Below are positions 18,223-26,639 of a stretch of DNA of 64,000 bases, piece by piece (position 1 is the stretch's first letter; every line of letters starts with the position of its first letter). A program made the position numbers and the translations under genes. Where the stretch lies: assembly GCA_028280445.1 (NCBI GenBank), contig JANQLU010000008.1, forward strand, positions 306,579 to 370,578, given 5' to 3'. Origin of the DNA: Pirellulaceae bacterium. Its GTDB lineage: Bacteria > Planctomycetota > Planctomycetia > Pirellulales > Pirellulaceae. Below the pieces are notes generated by a model, which saw only the letters and a list, made by a program, of their open reading frames with translations, had not been told where the DNA came from and did no database searches.

Positions 18223-18250
18223 AAAAAAGTCACAGTTTCTAGGCTGTGAC
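18223..18250 (-). terminator. Rho-independent terminator
   Basis: Read on the minus strand, GTCACAG and CTGTGAC pair around 8 nt and are followed by TTTTTT. It lies 8 bp past the stop of the gene at 18258-18647. Confidence 0.75.
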
Positions 18251-18257
18251 GATGGGT

Positions 18258-18647
18258 TCATGTTTTGATCGTATCCTGCAAACACGCCGCAAAGAACTCT
18301 TGCTTGGATACCAGCCTTATTAATCCGTTATCGAATTCTTGTTCAAGTAAACAGCCAGGGTGACAGGCGGGATACCATTTATCGCCTGGCCCAAATTCCC
18401 ACATAAATGCAAATGCTAACCATGTGCCCTCATCGAGTTGTTCAACATGTGCTGCTTCGCCAACCGCCCTTAAACTTCCGCTGATTTCGAAACAAACGAA
18501 ATGGGTGAATAATTCAGCGTCAAACAGCGGCGGCATTTTGGGCTCTGAATGCAATTGGCGATATTTTGAGATCGCAACGACGGCCGGCTCATTGTGTGTC
18601 ATGATTCGTTGGCCGGGACAATTTGAAACTTGTTTGCCATTAACCAT
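18258..18647 (-). CDS. Hypothetical protein, 129 aa
   Basis: The product begins MVNGKQVSNCPGQRIM and has a Trp/Phe-rich middle (GTWLAFAFMWEFGPGDKWYP). A GGAG site 7 bases before the ATG and a terminator after the stop make it a good single-gene unit. No family is recognised and no signal peptide is seen. Confidence 0.65.
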   Translation of the reverse strand: MVNGKQVSNCPGQRIMTHNEPAVVAISKYRQLHSEPKMPPLFDAELFTHFVCFEISGSLRAVGEAAHVEQLDEGTWLAFAFMWEFGPGDKWYPACHPGCLLEQEFDNGLIRLVSKQEFFAACLQDTIKT

Positions 18648-18761
18648 GTTTTGTCTCCAGTGCTTGAGAAAGGAACTGATTTTTGGGCTGCAAACCCAGG
18701 GACTGGAGAGAATCGCACGGTTGCCATCTTGACTGTTTCACGAATTTGCAAAGTTGTCAAC

Positions 18762-19649
18762 TCAGGAATACGTCGCTGTTTGCAAGGAACTAGCCAATGA
18801 TTTCAGGCGCAAAAAACTACTCTTAGCCTCTTCGCTCAATGCAAACGCTCGCTTAAGTAAATTGAAGAAAAGCTGTGCTTCATCGACATCATGAGAGTCC
18901 GTCGAGCACCAAACAGTTTGGTTCTTGTATCTTCGAACCACACACCGGCCGCCAATTAGGCCAACGGTGTGTAGCCCGTCGCCAAACGATAATGTGCTCT
19001 GTCCGTAACGCTTGTCGAAATGGGCAATGAATTTGTCGTCAATAATGCACAATGGGAAATCCAATGCTTCGACCTGGTCAACTAGAAAGTCGAATGACGA
19101 TTTTGGGCTGCAATCAGCGTACGGTGGTTTTGCATAAGCAAGACGTTCCAGGTCAGAGCGAAGCATGAAAGTAATTGTCCTGTTTTTAGCAACGCTCATT
19201 CTTTTTTTTCGTTCATCTGCATGATCGCACAAAAACTGAAACAGGCATCGTTTAACTACTGGGTATTGTGTTTGCTCAGAAACCAGTTCATTGATATGTG
19301 GTTCAACAGCGGCATCAGATAATAACGGCAATGGTAAAAGTCGCTGAAATACCATTGTTTCATGTTCTGGTATCTCCCACGACGAAAACTTTTCGCATAG
19401 CTCGGCACCTCCAATTGCCTTGTTCCGCCGAGGGTCAATAAATGGAATTGGGCGAACTCTTGGGATCAGTCGTTTGTGCAATGCCAACAGTCTATGTTGC
19501 TCACTTGGTCTCCAATTTCGGATACGACGATCAAGCAATTTATAAAACCGCCACTGGTTGATTTGCAATTGCTCGGCAACCATCTTTTTGTTGCCCTCAG
19601 CATTCCGAACAACTTCAAGGGCAATTTCTGTGAAGTGTTGATTATCCAT
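18762..19649 (-). CDS. Hypothetical protein with Fis-like N-terminal HTH
   Basis: A 295-aa protein. Residues 7-36 (EIALEVVRNAEGNKKMVAEQL, then QINQWRFYKLLD) resemble a Fis-type helix-turn-helix, where a helix pair ends in a tyrosine/leucine-rich recognition helix. The remainder is an unassigned alpha/beta domain (LCIIDDKFIAHFDKRYG; TVGLIGGRCVVRRYKNQTVWC). It could be an element-encoded regulator; the effector domain is unknown. Confidence 0.6.
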   Translation of the reverse strand: MDNQHFTEIALEVVRNAEGNKKMVAEQLQINQWRFYKLLDRRIRNWRPSEQHRLLALHKRLIPRVRPIPFIDPRRNKAIGGAELCEKFSSWEIPEHETMVFQRLLPLPLLSDAAVEPHINELVSEQTQYPVVKRCLFQFLCDHADERKKRMSVAKNRTITFMLRSDLERLAYAKPPYADCSPKSSFDFLVDQVEALDFPLCIIDDKFIAHFDKRYGQSTLSFGDGLHTVGLIGGRCVVRRYKNQTVWCSTDSHDVDEAQLFFNLLKRAFALSEEAKSSFLRLKSLASSLQTATYS

Positions 19650-19745
19650 TGGTTACGCCATCCGGTTGTTTATTGAGTAGGAGAACCGTTACTTATTCTA
19701 CGAATGAATGCAAGGAAACAAGTGCTCGCTACCGTCGCGCTGCTG

Positions 19746-19768
19746 AAGTTGGCAGTTTCTGCCAACTT
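19746..19768. other. Perfect 10-bp stem-loop
   Basis: AAGTTGGCAG and CTGCCAACTT are separated by TTT. It lies about 100 bp before the conserved leader at 19871 and is followed on the plus strand by TTGCGTTGTTTG, so it may be a terminator or part of a larger leader RNA. Confidence 0.5.
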
Positions 19769-19870
19769 TTGCGTTGTTTGAAGAATATCTCGAAGCAAAC
19801 ACCGGAATTAGTTTACGGTGCGTACGACGTGAGTCGGTACTCGCACATAGGGAGTTGGAATTGCTCAACT

Positions 19871-19943
19871 GGTTGGCAACCTAGGTCTTCGCGGCCGTTC
19901 GGAGAGTGAAACAAAAACAACGGAGTGCAACCTGTTTGTGACC
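19871..19943 (+). promoter_or_regulatory. Conserved leader motif, copy A
   Basis: It shares with 39170-39238 the order GGTT-GC-ACCT, then GCCG, then GAGAG-GAAACAAAA-CAA, GGA-TGCA and TTGT-AC. Small hairpins (GGTT-GGC-AACC, CCG-TT-CGG) fit both copies. Copy A ends directly at the start codon of the next gene. It resembles a cis-acting RNA, but I do not recognise it as a known riboswitch. Confidence 0.45.
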
Positions 19944-20510
19944 ATGAAACCAACACTGCCAATCGGAAAATCTATCATGACTAATAATGTTTTGGTCGAC
20001 CCAGCTCGACCACAATTTACTCCTGTTACAGCTGAAATCCCTTCACAATCAGTAATTGATCGAATACCTGAAGAGATTCTGCAACTTGATTTGTCACCAG
20101 TAGCAACTCGACTTCGAAACAAGTATGGGTGGACGGAATCAGACATCGAGCGAGTCGAGCTTGAATACCGTATGTTTCTTACCATCGTGCAAGAAAACCT
20201 TGGCACGCACGATCAACTCGTGCCAACTCCAATTGTTGATGCTTATTGGCATCTTCATATCTTGTTCTCCCGACTTTATTCTCGCCAATGTCACCAACTA
20301 TTCGATAGGTACCTGCATCACGAGCCAACCGATGGCACAAAGGAAAATCGAGACGAATTGGAAGAACAAGGCATCTGTGATTACTTGGGAACCGGTGACT
20401 TGTATGAAAAACGGTTTGGTTATCGACCACCGGAATATCACCCGGAAGAGTATGCCCGGGTCGGCAGTGGGCCCGGTAAATGTTGGTGCTCGGGTGCCCC
20501 TGTTAACTAA
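19944..20510 (+). CDS. GRDP-like (glycine-rich-domain-like) protein
   Basis: A 188-aa protein starting MKPTLPIGKSIM. The segment DAYWHLHILFSRLYSRQC followed by FDRYLHHEP matches the pattern of GRDP/DUF1399-like proteins (W-H-x-H...C...HH). The C-terminus has a small Cys pair, GKCWCSG. The function of this family in bacteria is not settled. It is preceded by the conserved leader; a GTG at 19938 or ATG at 19977 are alternative starts. Confidence 0.55.
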   Translation: MKPTLPIGKSIMTNNVLVDPARPQFTPVTAEIPSQSVIDRIPEEILQLDLSPVATRLRNKYGWTESDIERVELEYRMFLTIVQENLGTHDQLVPTPIVDAYWHLHILFSRLYSRQCHQLFDRYLHHEPTDGTKENRDELEEQGICDYLGTGDLYEKRFGYRPPEYHPEEYARVGSGPGKCWCSGAPVN

Positions 20511-20774
20511 ATCGAGTCTGGTGCGAACAAACTCATAGCTCCAGCAAGCCAATATTGTTCTATGGGCTTTGGGAACGTTGGCGCGGCCGAAAGACAATCC
20601 GTTAAAAGTACCGCTTGATAGTTTTACGATACTAACGACCGACGCCGCACCAACCTCATTACTTTGAACCCAGTTTTTGAGGGGTCGGGGTAGTCTTTTC
20701 GCAGTGAGATCAGCAATTGATACCGTCTTAGTGGATGGATCGACTGTAACCAACTTGTCGAAAAACAAACTCAT
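20511..20774 (-). CDS. Doubtful open frame
   Basis: A minus-strand frame starts at ATG 20774 (MSLFFDKLVTVDPSTKTVSI) and stays open past 20511 into the antisense of the GRDP-like gene. The first 88 codons read like a protein, but the long overlap and lack of a ribosome-binding site argue against a complete gene. It may be a remnant. The rest of the gap to 21232 holds no gene; GGAGC and GCTCC at about 20952-20981 can form a hairpin. Confidence 0.25.
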
Positions 20775-21232
20775 CAAGGTGAATTCTCATTCTTGCGGGA
20801 TACGCTCTATTTGCTGCATGTCCGAAATATCTATGAATTGGTATTGATGTGAAACGTGATTCGAAATTAGTCCACTACCCGAAATTCAAGATGGGTGATC
20901 AGTTGACCAGATAACAGCCCTTCAAGGATACGAGGCACACGGTTTCTGAATTGGAGCGAAAAACGCTGTCTGCTTCCGCTCCAAAGACATGAGTCTTCTC
21001 ACAGGGGAACACTAGGGGAATCAACTGCACAAATGCGCAACTATTGTTATTTGTGCGTTGCTGTCGCGCAATGTCAGAGTATGAGAGCGCTGACGTCTTT
21101 AATTCTGTTCTTTTAAGTAGGGAATAGGTGGGGATAGGATTTCATATAAGACGATTTAATATAAAGGTAATGGATTGATCTCTGTAAACTCTCTAAAGCA
21201 ACTTTTGTTTCGCTTTTGAGAGGATCAATCTA

Positions 21233-21712
21233 ATGAAGAGAACGTTTCGGCAATCCCTTTCCGTGATGGTTGTAGTGGCAATAGTTTCGCAACCAGCTTG
21301 GAGTTTTGTGGATGATTCGAAGATTAATGTAGTCACTCAATATGTCACGACTGCAGCGGGGACTTTTGTGGTCGCTGATCACTACGATGCCGGTGACACG
21401 CTCAAAACCAAAACGACGATGATTTTAGATAACGAAACTGGATCAGATAAGCAGTATAAGCACGAAGTCAGGTATCAAGACGATAATGGCATTATTGTTC
21501 ACTCCAAGCTCAATGTTACCTGGACGGTTCCTGCTCATACGCGGTGGGTACGAAGTTGGTCTGAAGAATATACAGTTCCCGCTACCGATCCTCCGACCTA
21601 TTACTGTGTTGGCTTGGAGTTGCTGCACAAGGTTGGTACATGGCAGGGCATTGATAGCACGTGCCGAACATATGACCTCGACCTCGGCGGCCCTGGCGGC
21701 GGCGGTTCGTAA
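21233..21712 (+). CDS. Secreted protein of unknown function
   Basis: A 159-aa protein with a signal peptide (MKRTFRQSLSVMVVVAIVSQ, cleavage after PAWS). The mature part is rich in beta-strand patterns and ends in a Gly-rich tail (DLGGPGGGGS). GAGAGGA is well placed before the ATG. It starts a plus-strand cluster with two Spy-like proteins and probably works with them outside the cytoplasm. Confidence 0.7.
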   Translation: MKRTFRQSLSVMVVVAIVSQPAWSFVDDSKINVVTQYVTTAAGTFVVADHYDAGDTLKTKTTMILDNETGSDKQYKHEVRYQDDNGIIVHSKLNVTWTVPAHTRWVRSWSEEYTVPATDPPTYYCVGLELLHKVGTWQGIDSTCRTYDLDLGGPGGGGS

Positions 21713-21780
21713 TTCCTAACTTTAGGCAGCAACAGCTCGTCATGTTTACTCCAATCAAAACAGTGAAGAAAGGACTCGAT

Positions 21781-22437
21781 ATGCAATATCTCACGGCATT
21801 TCTTTTGGCACTGATATTTTGTGCAGCTGGAAGCGCACAAGAAAAAACCGCCGCCAAAAAAGCTCTGGACTATGAAGTGCTGCGAGTCCAATGGATTCTC
21901 GCGGAATTAGTCCAACCTGGAGCCAAAGAAAACATGGAGTTAACGGATGAGCAGGTTGCGGCCGCCAAAAAAGCATTTGAGAGGTTACAAAGAACCATCG
22001 CTTCGTACGATCATGTTGACCCGACCACGGCCGAAGGAAAACTGCAATACAACGAGTTGTATTTGAAAATCGCTGGGCAAGGTAAGGAGATGGAGAAACA
22101 GCTGATCCCCGAGCAAATGAAGAAGCTTAATTCGATGTACTATGCCACACAAGTTAGAACGCCGCTTTGCTTTGGATTAACTGATCGGTTCGTAGGAGAC
22201 ATCCTTAATCTCTCCAATGAACAAAAGTCGAAAATTGATGCCTTAGCCAAGAAAACTCAGCAACAGCTCGATGAGGAACTGGAGGAGGTCAGGCAGAAGA
22301 TTGCAGCAGTCAAAAGGAAGCATCTTGAGAAGGCATTGAAAATGCTGAGTCCCAAACAGCGAAAAGCCTACCTAGAAAAATTTTGGCCCAAAGAAGATGG
22401 TGCTCAAGACGACACCACTGTTTCAAAAAACCAGTAA
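21781..22437 (+). CDS. Secreted Spy/LTxxQ-like protein, paralogue 1
   Basis: A 218-aa product with a signal peptide (MQYLTAFLLALIFCAAGSAQ). It carries LTxxQ-like helices: ELTDEQVAAAKK, NLSNEQKSKIDA and MLSPKQRKAYL, as in the periplasmic chaperone group Spy/CpxP. GAAAGGA precedes the ATG at 21781; an in-frame ATG at 21742 is less likely. It shares FGLTDRFV with the next gene, its tandem copy. Confidence 0.7.
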   Translation: MQYLTAFLLALIFCAAGSAQEKTAAKKALDYEVLRVQWILAELVQPGAKENMELTDEQVAAAKKAFERLQRTIASYDHVDPTTAEGKLQYNELYLKIAGQGKEMEKQLIPEQMKKLNSMYYATQVRTPLCFGLTDRFVGDILNLSNEQKSKIDALAKKTQQQLDEELEEVRQKIAAVKRKHLEKALKMLSPKQRKAYLEKFWPKEDGAQDDTTVSKNQ

Positions 22438-22453
22438 CGCAGCTGCACACATT

Positions 22454-23083
22454 ATGGCACTCACAACGAAGAACATTGTATTTATTTTCCTTGCCACCAC
22501 ACTTAGTTGGATCGTGTGTGGTACCGGTGCGGCGCAGTCAAACGAGGAAAAGTTTGAGGTTCACCGCATCCAGTGGATTTTGGGAGTGCTGAGCAAGGAA
22601 CACTATCAGAAAAAGTTTGATCTCACTGATGATCAAGTAACGGAGATCATCAAAGCCCGTGAATCCATCACTGAGTACACCAGAAACATGCTGCGGGGCA
22701 GCAATGGTGACAAAAAGAAGTACCGAGAGAAGATTGCACGTGGCCGCAAACTGGTATTGGAACATGGGCAAGTGCTTGATCGCGTCCTCGTACCAGACCA
22801 GCGTGATAGTATCAACTATTTTTATCATATGAACTTTGTGCAAAAGCGTTCGTTCTTTGGTCTCACTGATCGGTTTGTCATTTCGAGATTGCACATTTCG
22901 AAAGACAAAGCGAACGAACTAAAACAAGCAGCGGTGCAAGCACAGGCGGAATTAGATAAAGAACTGAAACCATTGTTCGAAAAAATTGCAGAGATCAAGA
23001 AAAAGCACATTGAGGAAGTGCTAAAAATCTTGACGCCCGAACAACGCAAATCCTACCTTGAAAAATTTGGCATTCGGCAGTGA
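22454..23083 (+). CDS. Secreted Spy/LTxxQ-like protein, paralogue 2
   Basis: A 209-aa product with a signal peptide ending GTGAAQ. FDLTDDQVTEII and ILTPEQRKSYLEKFG repeat the LTxxQ pattern, and VHRIQWILGVL and FGLTDRFV match paralogue 1, so the pair arose by tandem duplication. It begins 16 bp after paralogue 1. No good ribosome-binding site precedes the ATG, and coupling to the upstream gene is likely. Confidence 0.68.
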   Translation: MALTTKNIVFIFLATTLSWIVCGTGAAQSNEEKFEVHRIQWILGVLSKEHYQKKFDLTDDQVTEIIKARESITEYTRNMLRGSNGDKKKYREKIARGRKLVLEHGQVLDRVLVPDQRDSINYFYHMNFVQKRSFFGLTDRFVISRLHISKDKANELKQAAVQAQAELDKELKPLFEKIAEIKKKHIEEVLKILTPEQRKSYLEKFGIRQ

Positions 23084-23217
23084 GCTCACCAGCACATTAC
23101 CAGTCGATCCGTTTCGCTCATCAAACGGTTCTTGTTTTTGCCATGCAATCTGCAATTTTTCAGCTGCTAGTCCTTTATTCGCCGCATTTGAGGATGGGGA
23201 AGCAGCGGTGTTAGAAC

Positions 23218-23342
23218 GCATGGCAATGACCATGAGCAAGGACAAATCCATGTCAGTAGGTGACATTTGCAAAACGCTAGGGATCAGCCGTTCAACATAT
23301 TATCGATTCCTTGGGTTACTGCTGACAACTCAACCCAGGTAG
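23218..23342 (+). pseudogene. Serine resolvase remnant (C-terminal HTH)
   Basis: In frame with 23058-23342, MSVGDICKTLGISRSTYYRF is the HTH_7 tail of serine recombinases. The catalytic N-terminal domain is absent. It overlaps the broken gene on the other strand. This is a leftover of another mobile element. Confidence 0.65.
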
Positions 23343-23651
23343 TCTGCCGACTGTTCGTCAATGCGTGCAACCGTTTCAGTGATTTGAATTTCGGCCTTAA
23401 GCGTACCGCCAAGGTTGACCCCTTCTTGCAATAACGTGCGAGCAGCTTCGTATGTTTCGGCTTGGGCAAACGTATAGTAGCCCGTTGATTTTATTCCAGG
23501 CTCTCAGCCAATACGAATTGTTCCCGTCGCTGCTTTTCCGTTTCCAGGCATCGCCCTCCCAACCGAATGGCAGGTTCGGCCCCAGCGTCATATTGTCAGG
23601 TTCATGGTCAGACGGAGGAGATTCGACTCCCAAGAGATCTCTAATTGCCAT
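23330..23651 (-). pseudogene. Small gene broken by a one-base frameshift
   Basis: GAGGAAACGGCA precedes the ATG at 23651; the frame reads MAIRDLLGVESPPSDHEPDN through LRAWNKING, after which the sensible text continues in another frame as GYYTFAQAETYEAARTLLQE, ending TGA at 23330. Removing one G from the GGG near 23485 joins the two parts into about 106 residues. The product is unknown. The good ribosome-binding site indicates that it was once functional; a sequencing error is possible. Confidence 0.6.
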
Positions 23652-23771
23652 TGCCGTTTCCTCTACAATGTGGGTTGAATGATATCACTGCCCATCGCGA
23701 CAGAATGTTTGACTGTTGGTCGGGCAAGCAAGCTGCGTTCCAATCAACAGCACGTCCATTAGAAACGAAAA

Positions 23772-24221
23772 ATGTTTAGATTAACAAGGTCATATCGGTG
23801 GTGCATTACGCGACTGCATGAACTGGACGAAGTGCTGACACCAGCCGAACGATTCGTGCTGACTGTCGCGTTTACCGAGAAGATTATCCGCCGTGTATTA
23901 GTACAAATGGCGATTGATTCTGGATTATCAGAATCGGATGCTCTTACGGTTTCACGAAAGGCGTCTGGTTTGCGGCCATTGAACCAGCGATGGAAGAAGT
24001 ACGACTCCAAAAGCCGAACATTGTCCAAGCTTCTTGGTACCGTTTGGACAACGATCGATGAAGCGGCCGACCTGCGTAACGAACTTATTCACGGCTCCGG
24101 CCACCGAGACCACAGGATTTATCATCGTTCAACGGAAGCATTAATTGCTGTGCTGCCCACGCTTCGGGCCACGTTTAAAGCGGAGTATGGCTATAGCGGG
24201 TGGAAACACAAGCAGCCGTGA
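23772..24221 (+). CDS. HEPN-like protein
   Basis: A 149-aa all-helical protein. The segment DLRNELIHGSGHRD contains Arg102-x4-His107, the RNase motif of HEPN domains. HEPN proteins cut RNA in many toxin and defence systems. An NYN-domain gene lies 485 bp downstream. The typical partner nucleotidyltransferase is absent. The protein appears complete, but the ATG lacks a clear ribosome-binding site. Confidence 0.6.
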   Translation: MFRLTRSYRWCITRLHELDEVLTPAERFVLTVAFTEKIIRRVLVQMAIDSGLSESDALTVSRKASGLRPLNQRWKKYDSKSRTLSKLLGTVWTTIDEAADLRNELIHGSGHRDHRIYHRSTEALIAVLPTLRATFKAEYGYSGWKHKQP

Positions 24222-24617
24222 TTACGCATATTTGCTTGGTTGCCGCTTTGGTCTCACACTGTGAATACCGATGGCGAAGTCATCCAATTGCTACTCAAGT
24301 TGTTTATGAATGTTTGCTTGTCGGTTCGTTTTGAGGGGTTACCAACATTATCAAAAAACGCCTGAAAACCGTCATACCGTCCGCTTGGGATGTGCACACC
24401 CACACACGAGTGCGTCAAGCTCTGAATCCTTCCCGACTCGCCATCGGGATTTTCATTGGTTTGCGTACAAGATTGCTGGCGTTTGTGCGAATAGTCTTAT
24501 GGCAACGAAGTCCAAATTACGGCGAACCAAGATAATTAAGATGTGTCTAATTCGTTGACGATTAGTTCGGTTTTGCCTACAATTCTAAGCATAAATGGCT
24601 CTTTCACGGCATTTGGC
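24222..24617. other. Intergenic region, no gene seen
   Basis: Short open frames exist, but none has a start signal or recognisable content. Confidence 0.4.
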
Positions 24618-24646
24618 TTGACAAAACGAGTCAATCAGCCGATACT
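24618..24646 (+). promoter_or_regulatory. Sigma-70 type promoter
   Basis: TTGACA (24618-24623), 17 bases, then GATACT (24641-24646). This is close to consensus. Transcription would start near 24653, just before a terminator-like hairpin. Confidence 0.65.
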
Positions 24647-24652
24647 TTGAAT

Positions 24653-24701
24653 ACTTGCTCCCCGCTCGACTTGCCGTAAGGCCCGGGCGGGGTTATTTTT
24701 T
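24653..24701 (+). ncRNA. Short leader or small RNA ending in a hairpin and U-tract
   Basis: CCCCGCTCG (24660-24668) pairs with CGGGCGGGG (24684-24692) with one wobble, followed by TTATTTTTT. It lies between the promoter and the NYN gene start at 24707. It could be an attenuator, a 50-nt small RNA, or a terminator with the NYN gene driven from elsewhere. Confidence 0.45.
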
Positions 24702-24706
24702 GCACT

Positions 24707-25324
24707 ATGCCAGTTGAGCCCACTACCAAACGCACCGTCGCCTTTATCGACGGCCAGAACCTCTTTCACGCTGCTCGTGAAGCCTTTGGCTACACGTATC
24801 CCAACTACGACGTCCAGGCTTTGGCTCAACAACTATCGCAGAACGCCGGTTGGAATCTCACCCAAACACGTTTCTACACTGGTATACCCGATTCGTTAGA
24901 TAATGCTCGTTGGCATCAGTTTTGGACGAAGAAGCTACTGGTCATGTCGCGGGCTGGCATCCACGTCTATTCACGGCCACTCAGATACCGCAACAAACGA
25001 TTCGATTTGCCCGACGGAACGCAACACACGATTCTCGTTGGCGAAGAAAAGGGGATCGACGTTCGCATTGCCCTTGATGTCATGCGAATGGCCAATGATA
25101 ACGAATTCGATGTTGGGTTGATATTCAGCCAGGATCAAGACTTGTCCGAAGTCGTCGACGAAGTTCGCGATATTTCCCGTGGCCAAAATCGATGGATAAA
25201 AGTCGCAAGTGCCTATCCATTTAGTCCAACCATTCGTAACAAACGCGGTATCAATCGGACGGATTGGATACAGATAGATCGCGCCACCTACGACGGGTGT
25301 ATTGATCCACGAAATTATCGTTAG
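24707..25324 (+). CDS. NYN-domain (LabA/DUF88-like) putative RNase
   Basis: A 205-aa protein. VAFIDGQNLFHAAREAFG (acidic residue and Asn of the PIN-like site), KGIDVRIALDVMRMA and FSQDQDLSEVVDEVRD are the conserved motifs of NYN domains, which are metal-dependent RNases of the PIN fold. Its start lies 5 bp after the hairpin U-tract; there is no Shine-Dalgarno site, so it may be translated from a leaderless or processed mRNA. Its role in the element is unknown. Confidence 0.85.
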   Translation: MPVEPTTKRTVAFIDGQNLFHAAREAFGYTYPNYDVQALAQQLSQNAGWNLTQTRFYTGIPDSLDNARWHQFWTKKLLVMSRAGIHVYSRPLRYRNKRFDLPDGTQHTILVGEEKGIDVRIALDVMRMANDNEFDVGLIFSQDQDLSEVVDEVRDISRGQNRWIKVASAYPFSPTIRNKRGINRTDWIQIDRATYDGCIDPRNYR

Positions 25325-25391
25325 TAGCCGAGTCAAGTCAGTGCAACGATCCGGCGTATTCGCGTCAATGTTATTCGCCGCAAATGGTGGC

Positions 25392-26639
25392 TCAAAACAG
25401 CGGGCGATTTGCGTCCGACGTGTTTTCTACACGCCGCCAGATAGGCATACGTAATATGGCGGCTGGCATTTGTTTGACCAGCAAATCAGCTGACGTTAAC
25501 CAGACGTTTTTGGCCAGGCGCCTCGGTAAAATCGCGGCGGCATTGTGAATCTGGTTTAAACGATGTTCGTCGTTGTCGGTGTTGGTATGAGCAACGATAA
25601 GTAACCGAAACGATGGACGGCTGTATTTTCGATCATGTCGCTGATAAAGGTCACCGAGATAGTCTCGTGCAGCAACATCGCTCCACAGCCGGTAATTTTG
25701 GATTTTGTTTTTCAGTCGAGCCACGCTCATACTGCCATTATCGATCTCAATAAAGTGCATGAGAAATGACGAGGTCGCCGCGTCGACACTGCCATGATCG
25801 GTGATTCGAACCAGATGGCCGGAATCAGGCGTTAGGCTACGATTAACACCTCGATCGATAAATCTAAGTTGCCGATCTCGGCGAAAGAAGCGACGTTCGT
25901 GGAAGACAAGTTCGTGGTTGGCTGATGCCTCAATGGACTGTTTGAATGCCAGATCAAACTCAGTTGTCAAAAGCTCATGTTGAATAAAATCACGAGAGTA
26001 AGCCCGAAAGCGTTCGGTCGCAACGGCATATTGGATTTCGTTCTCCGTTGGGAATGATGAGCGGAGATACGCGAGCCCTTTTCGCGTCGTGTAGAAAACA
26101 GTAGGGAAGTTAGGGCTCGTTGCTGAGACGGGTACCGTACCGAGGTAGCCGAATGCGACCAGTCGTTGCAGCTGATAGCGACAGGTACGGTCGCTACCGT
26201 AGATCGCTGGAAATCGCTGTTGGACTTGCCACGATGTCGCGTAGCGGTGGTGCCAGACAAACTTGACAATATTCGGATAGTGTGGCAATTCGACAAATCG
26301 CCGTGCTGGTGGCGTAACGCGACGCTGGGGGAGGGGGCGAAGCAACTCGCGAAGTTGCCACGCCGAGTGGACCACGGCTTTTCTGTTCGTAGTCGTTACG
26401 CGAGTCGTTTGAGCTGTCAACTGTTTGTTCGAGCTGTTGTCGTGGTAGCCGTTTCGGTAGCTGTTCGGCGTCGGCTCGTTAGGGCACGACTCACGGTTTT
26501 TCGGTGAGGAAATTTCCGAACCCGCTAGCCCGAGCGAATGTGAGTGGGAAAAGCCGTGAGTCGTGCTCGTTTCGGAGTTTTCCGATAGAGCCCGACGCCG
26601 TTGTCGTTCCGTTCGGTTGCTGTTTTCAAGCTGTTCCAC
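25392..26639 (-). CDS. Replication-relaxation family protein 1
   Basis: Up to 415 aa. From about residue 93 it aligns with the protein at 39603-40535: WQLRELL...PHYPNIVKFVWHHRYATSWQVQQRF, a winged-helix region (CRYQLQRLVAFGYLG, then VFYTTRKGLAYL), and a C-terminal part with FIEIDNGSMS-x-RLKNKI. This is the replication-relaxation family of ICEs and plasmids. The N-terminal 90 residues are low-complexity and overlie long inverted repeats, so the true start may be the GTG near 26377 (VHSAWQL). Confidence 0.75.
   Translation of the reverse strand: MEQLENSNRTERQRRRALSENSETSTTHGFSHSHSLGLAGSEISSPKNRESCPNEPTPNSYRNGYHDNSSNKQLTAQTTRVTTTNRKAVVHSAWQLRELLRPLPQRRVTPPARRFVELPHYPNIVKFVWHHRYATSWQVQQRFPAIYGSDRTCRYQLQRLVAFGYLGTVPVSATSPNFPTVFYTTRKGLAYLRSSFPTENEIQYAVATERFRAYSRDFIQHELLTTEFDLAFKQSIEASANHELVFHERRFFRRDRQLRFIDRGVNRSLTPDSGHLVRITDHGSVDAATSSFLMHFIEIDNGSMSVARLKNKIQNYRLWSDVAARDYLGDLYQRHDRKYSRPSFRLLIVAHTNTDNDEHRLNQIHNAAAILPRRLAKNVWLTSADLLVKQMPAAILRMPIWRRVENTSDANRPLF
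26467..26599. repeat. Nested inverted repeats, oriT candidate
   Basis: GCACGACTCACGG (26484-26496) is perfectly inverted at 26554-26566, and GGCGTCGG (26467-26474) at 26592-26599. They lie at the doubtful N-terminus of the replication-relaxation gene. Long inverted repeats beside such genes often mark the transfer origin, but no nick site was identified. Confidence 0.5.

Noticed and set aside
24310..24558. 82-codon plus-strand frame
   Set aside because: No start signal, biased composition, and no recognisable content.
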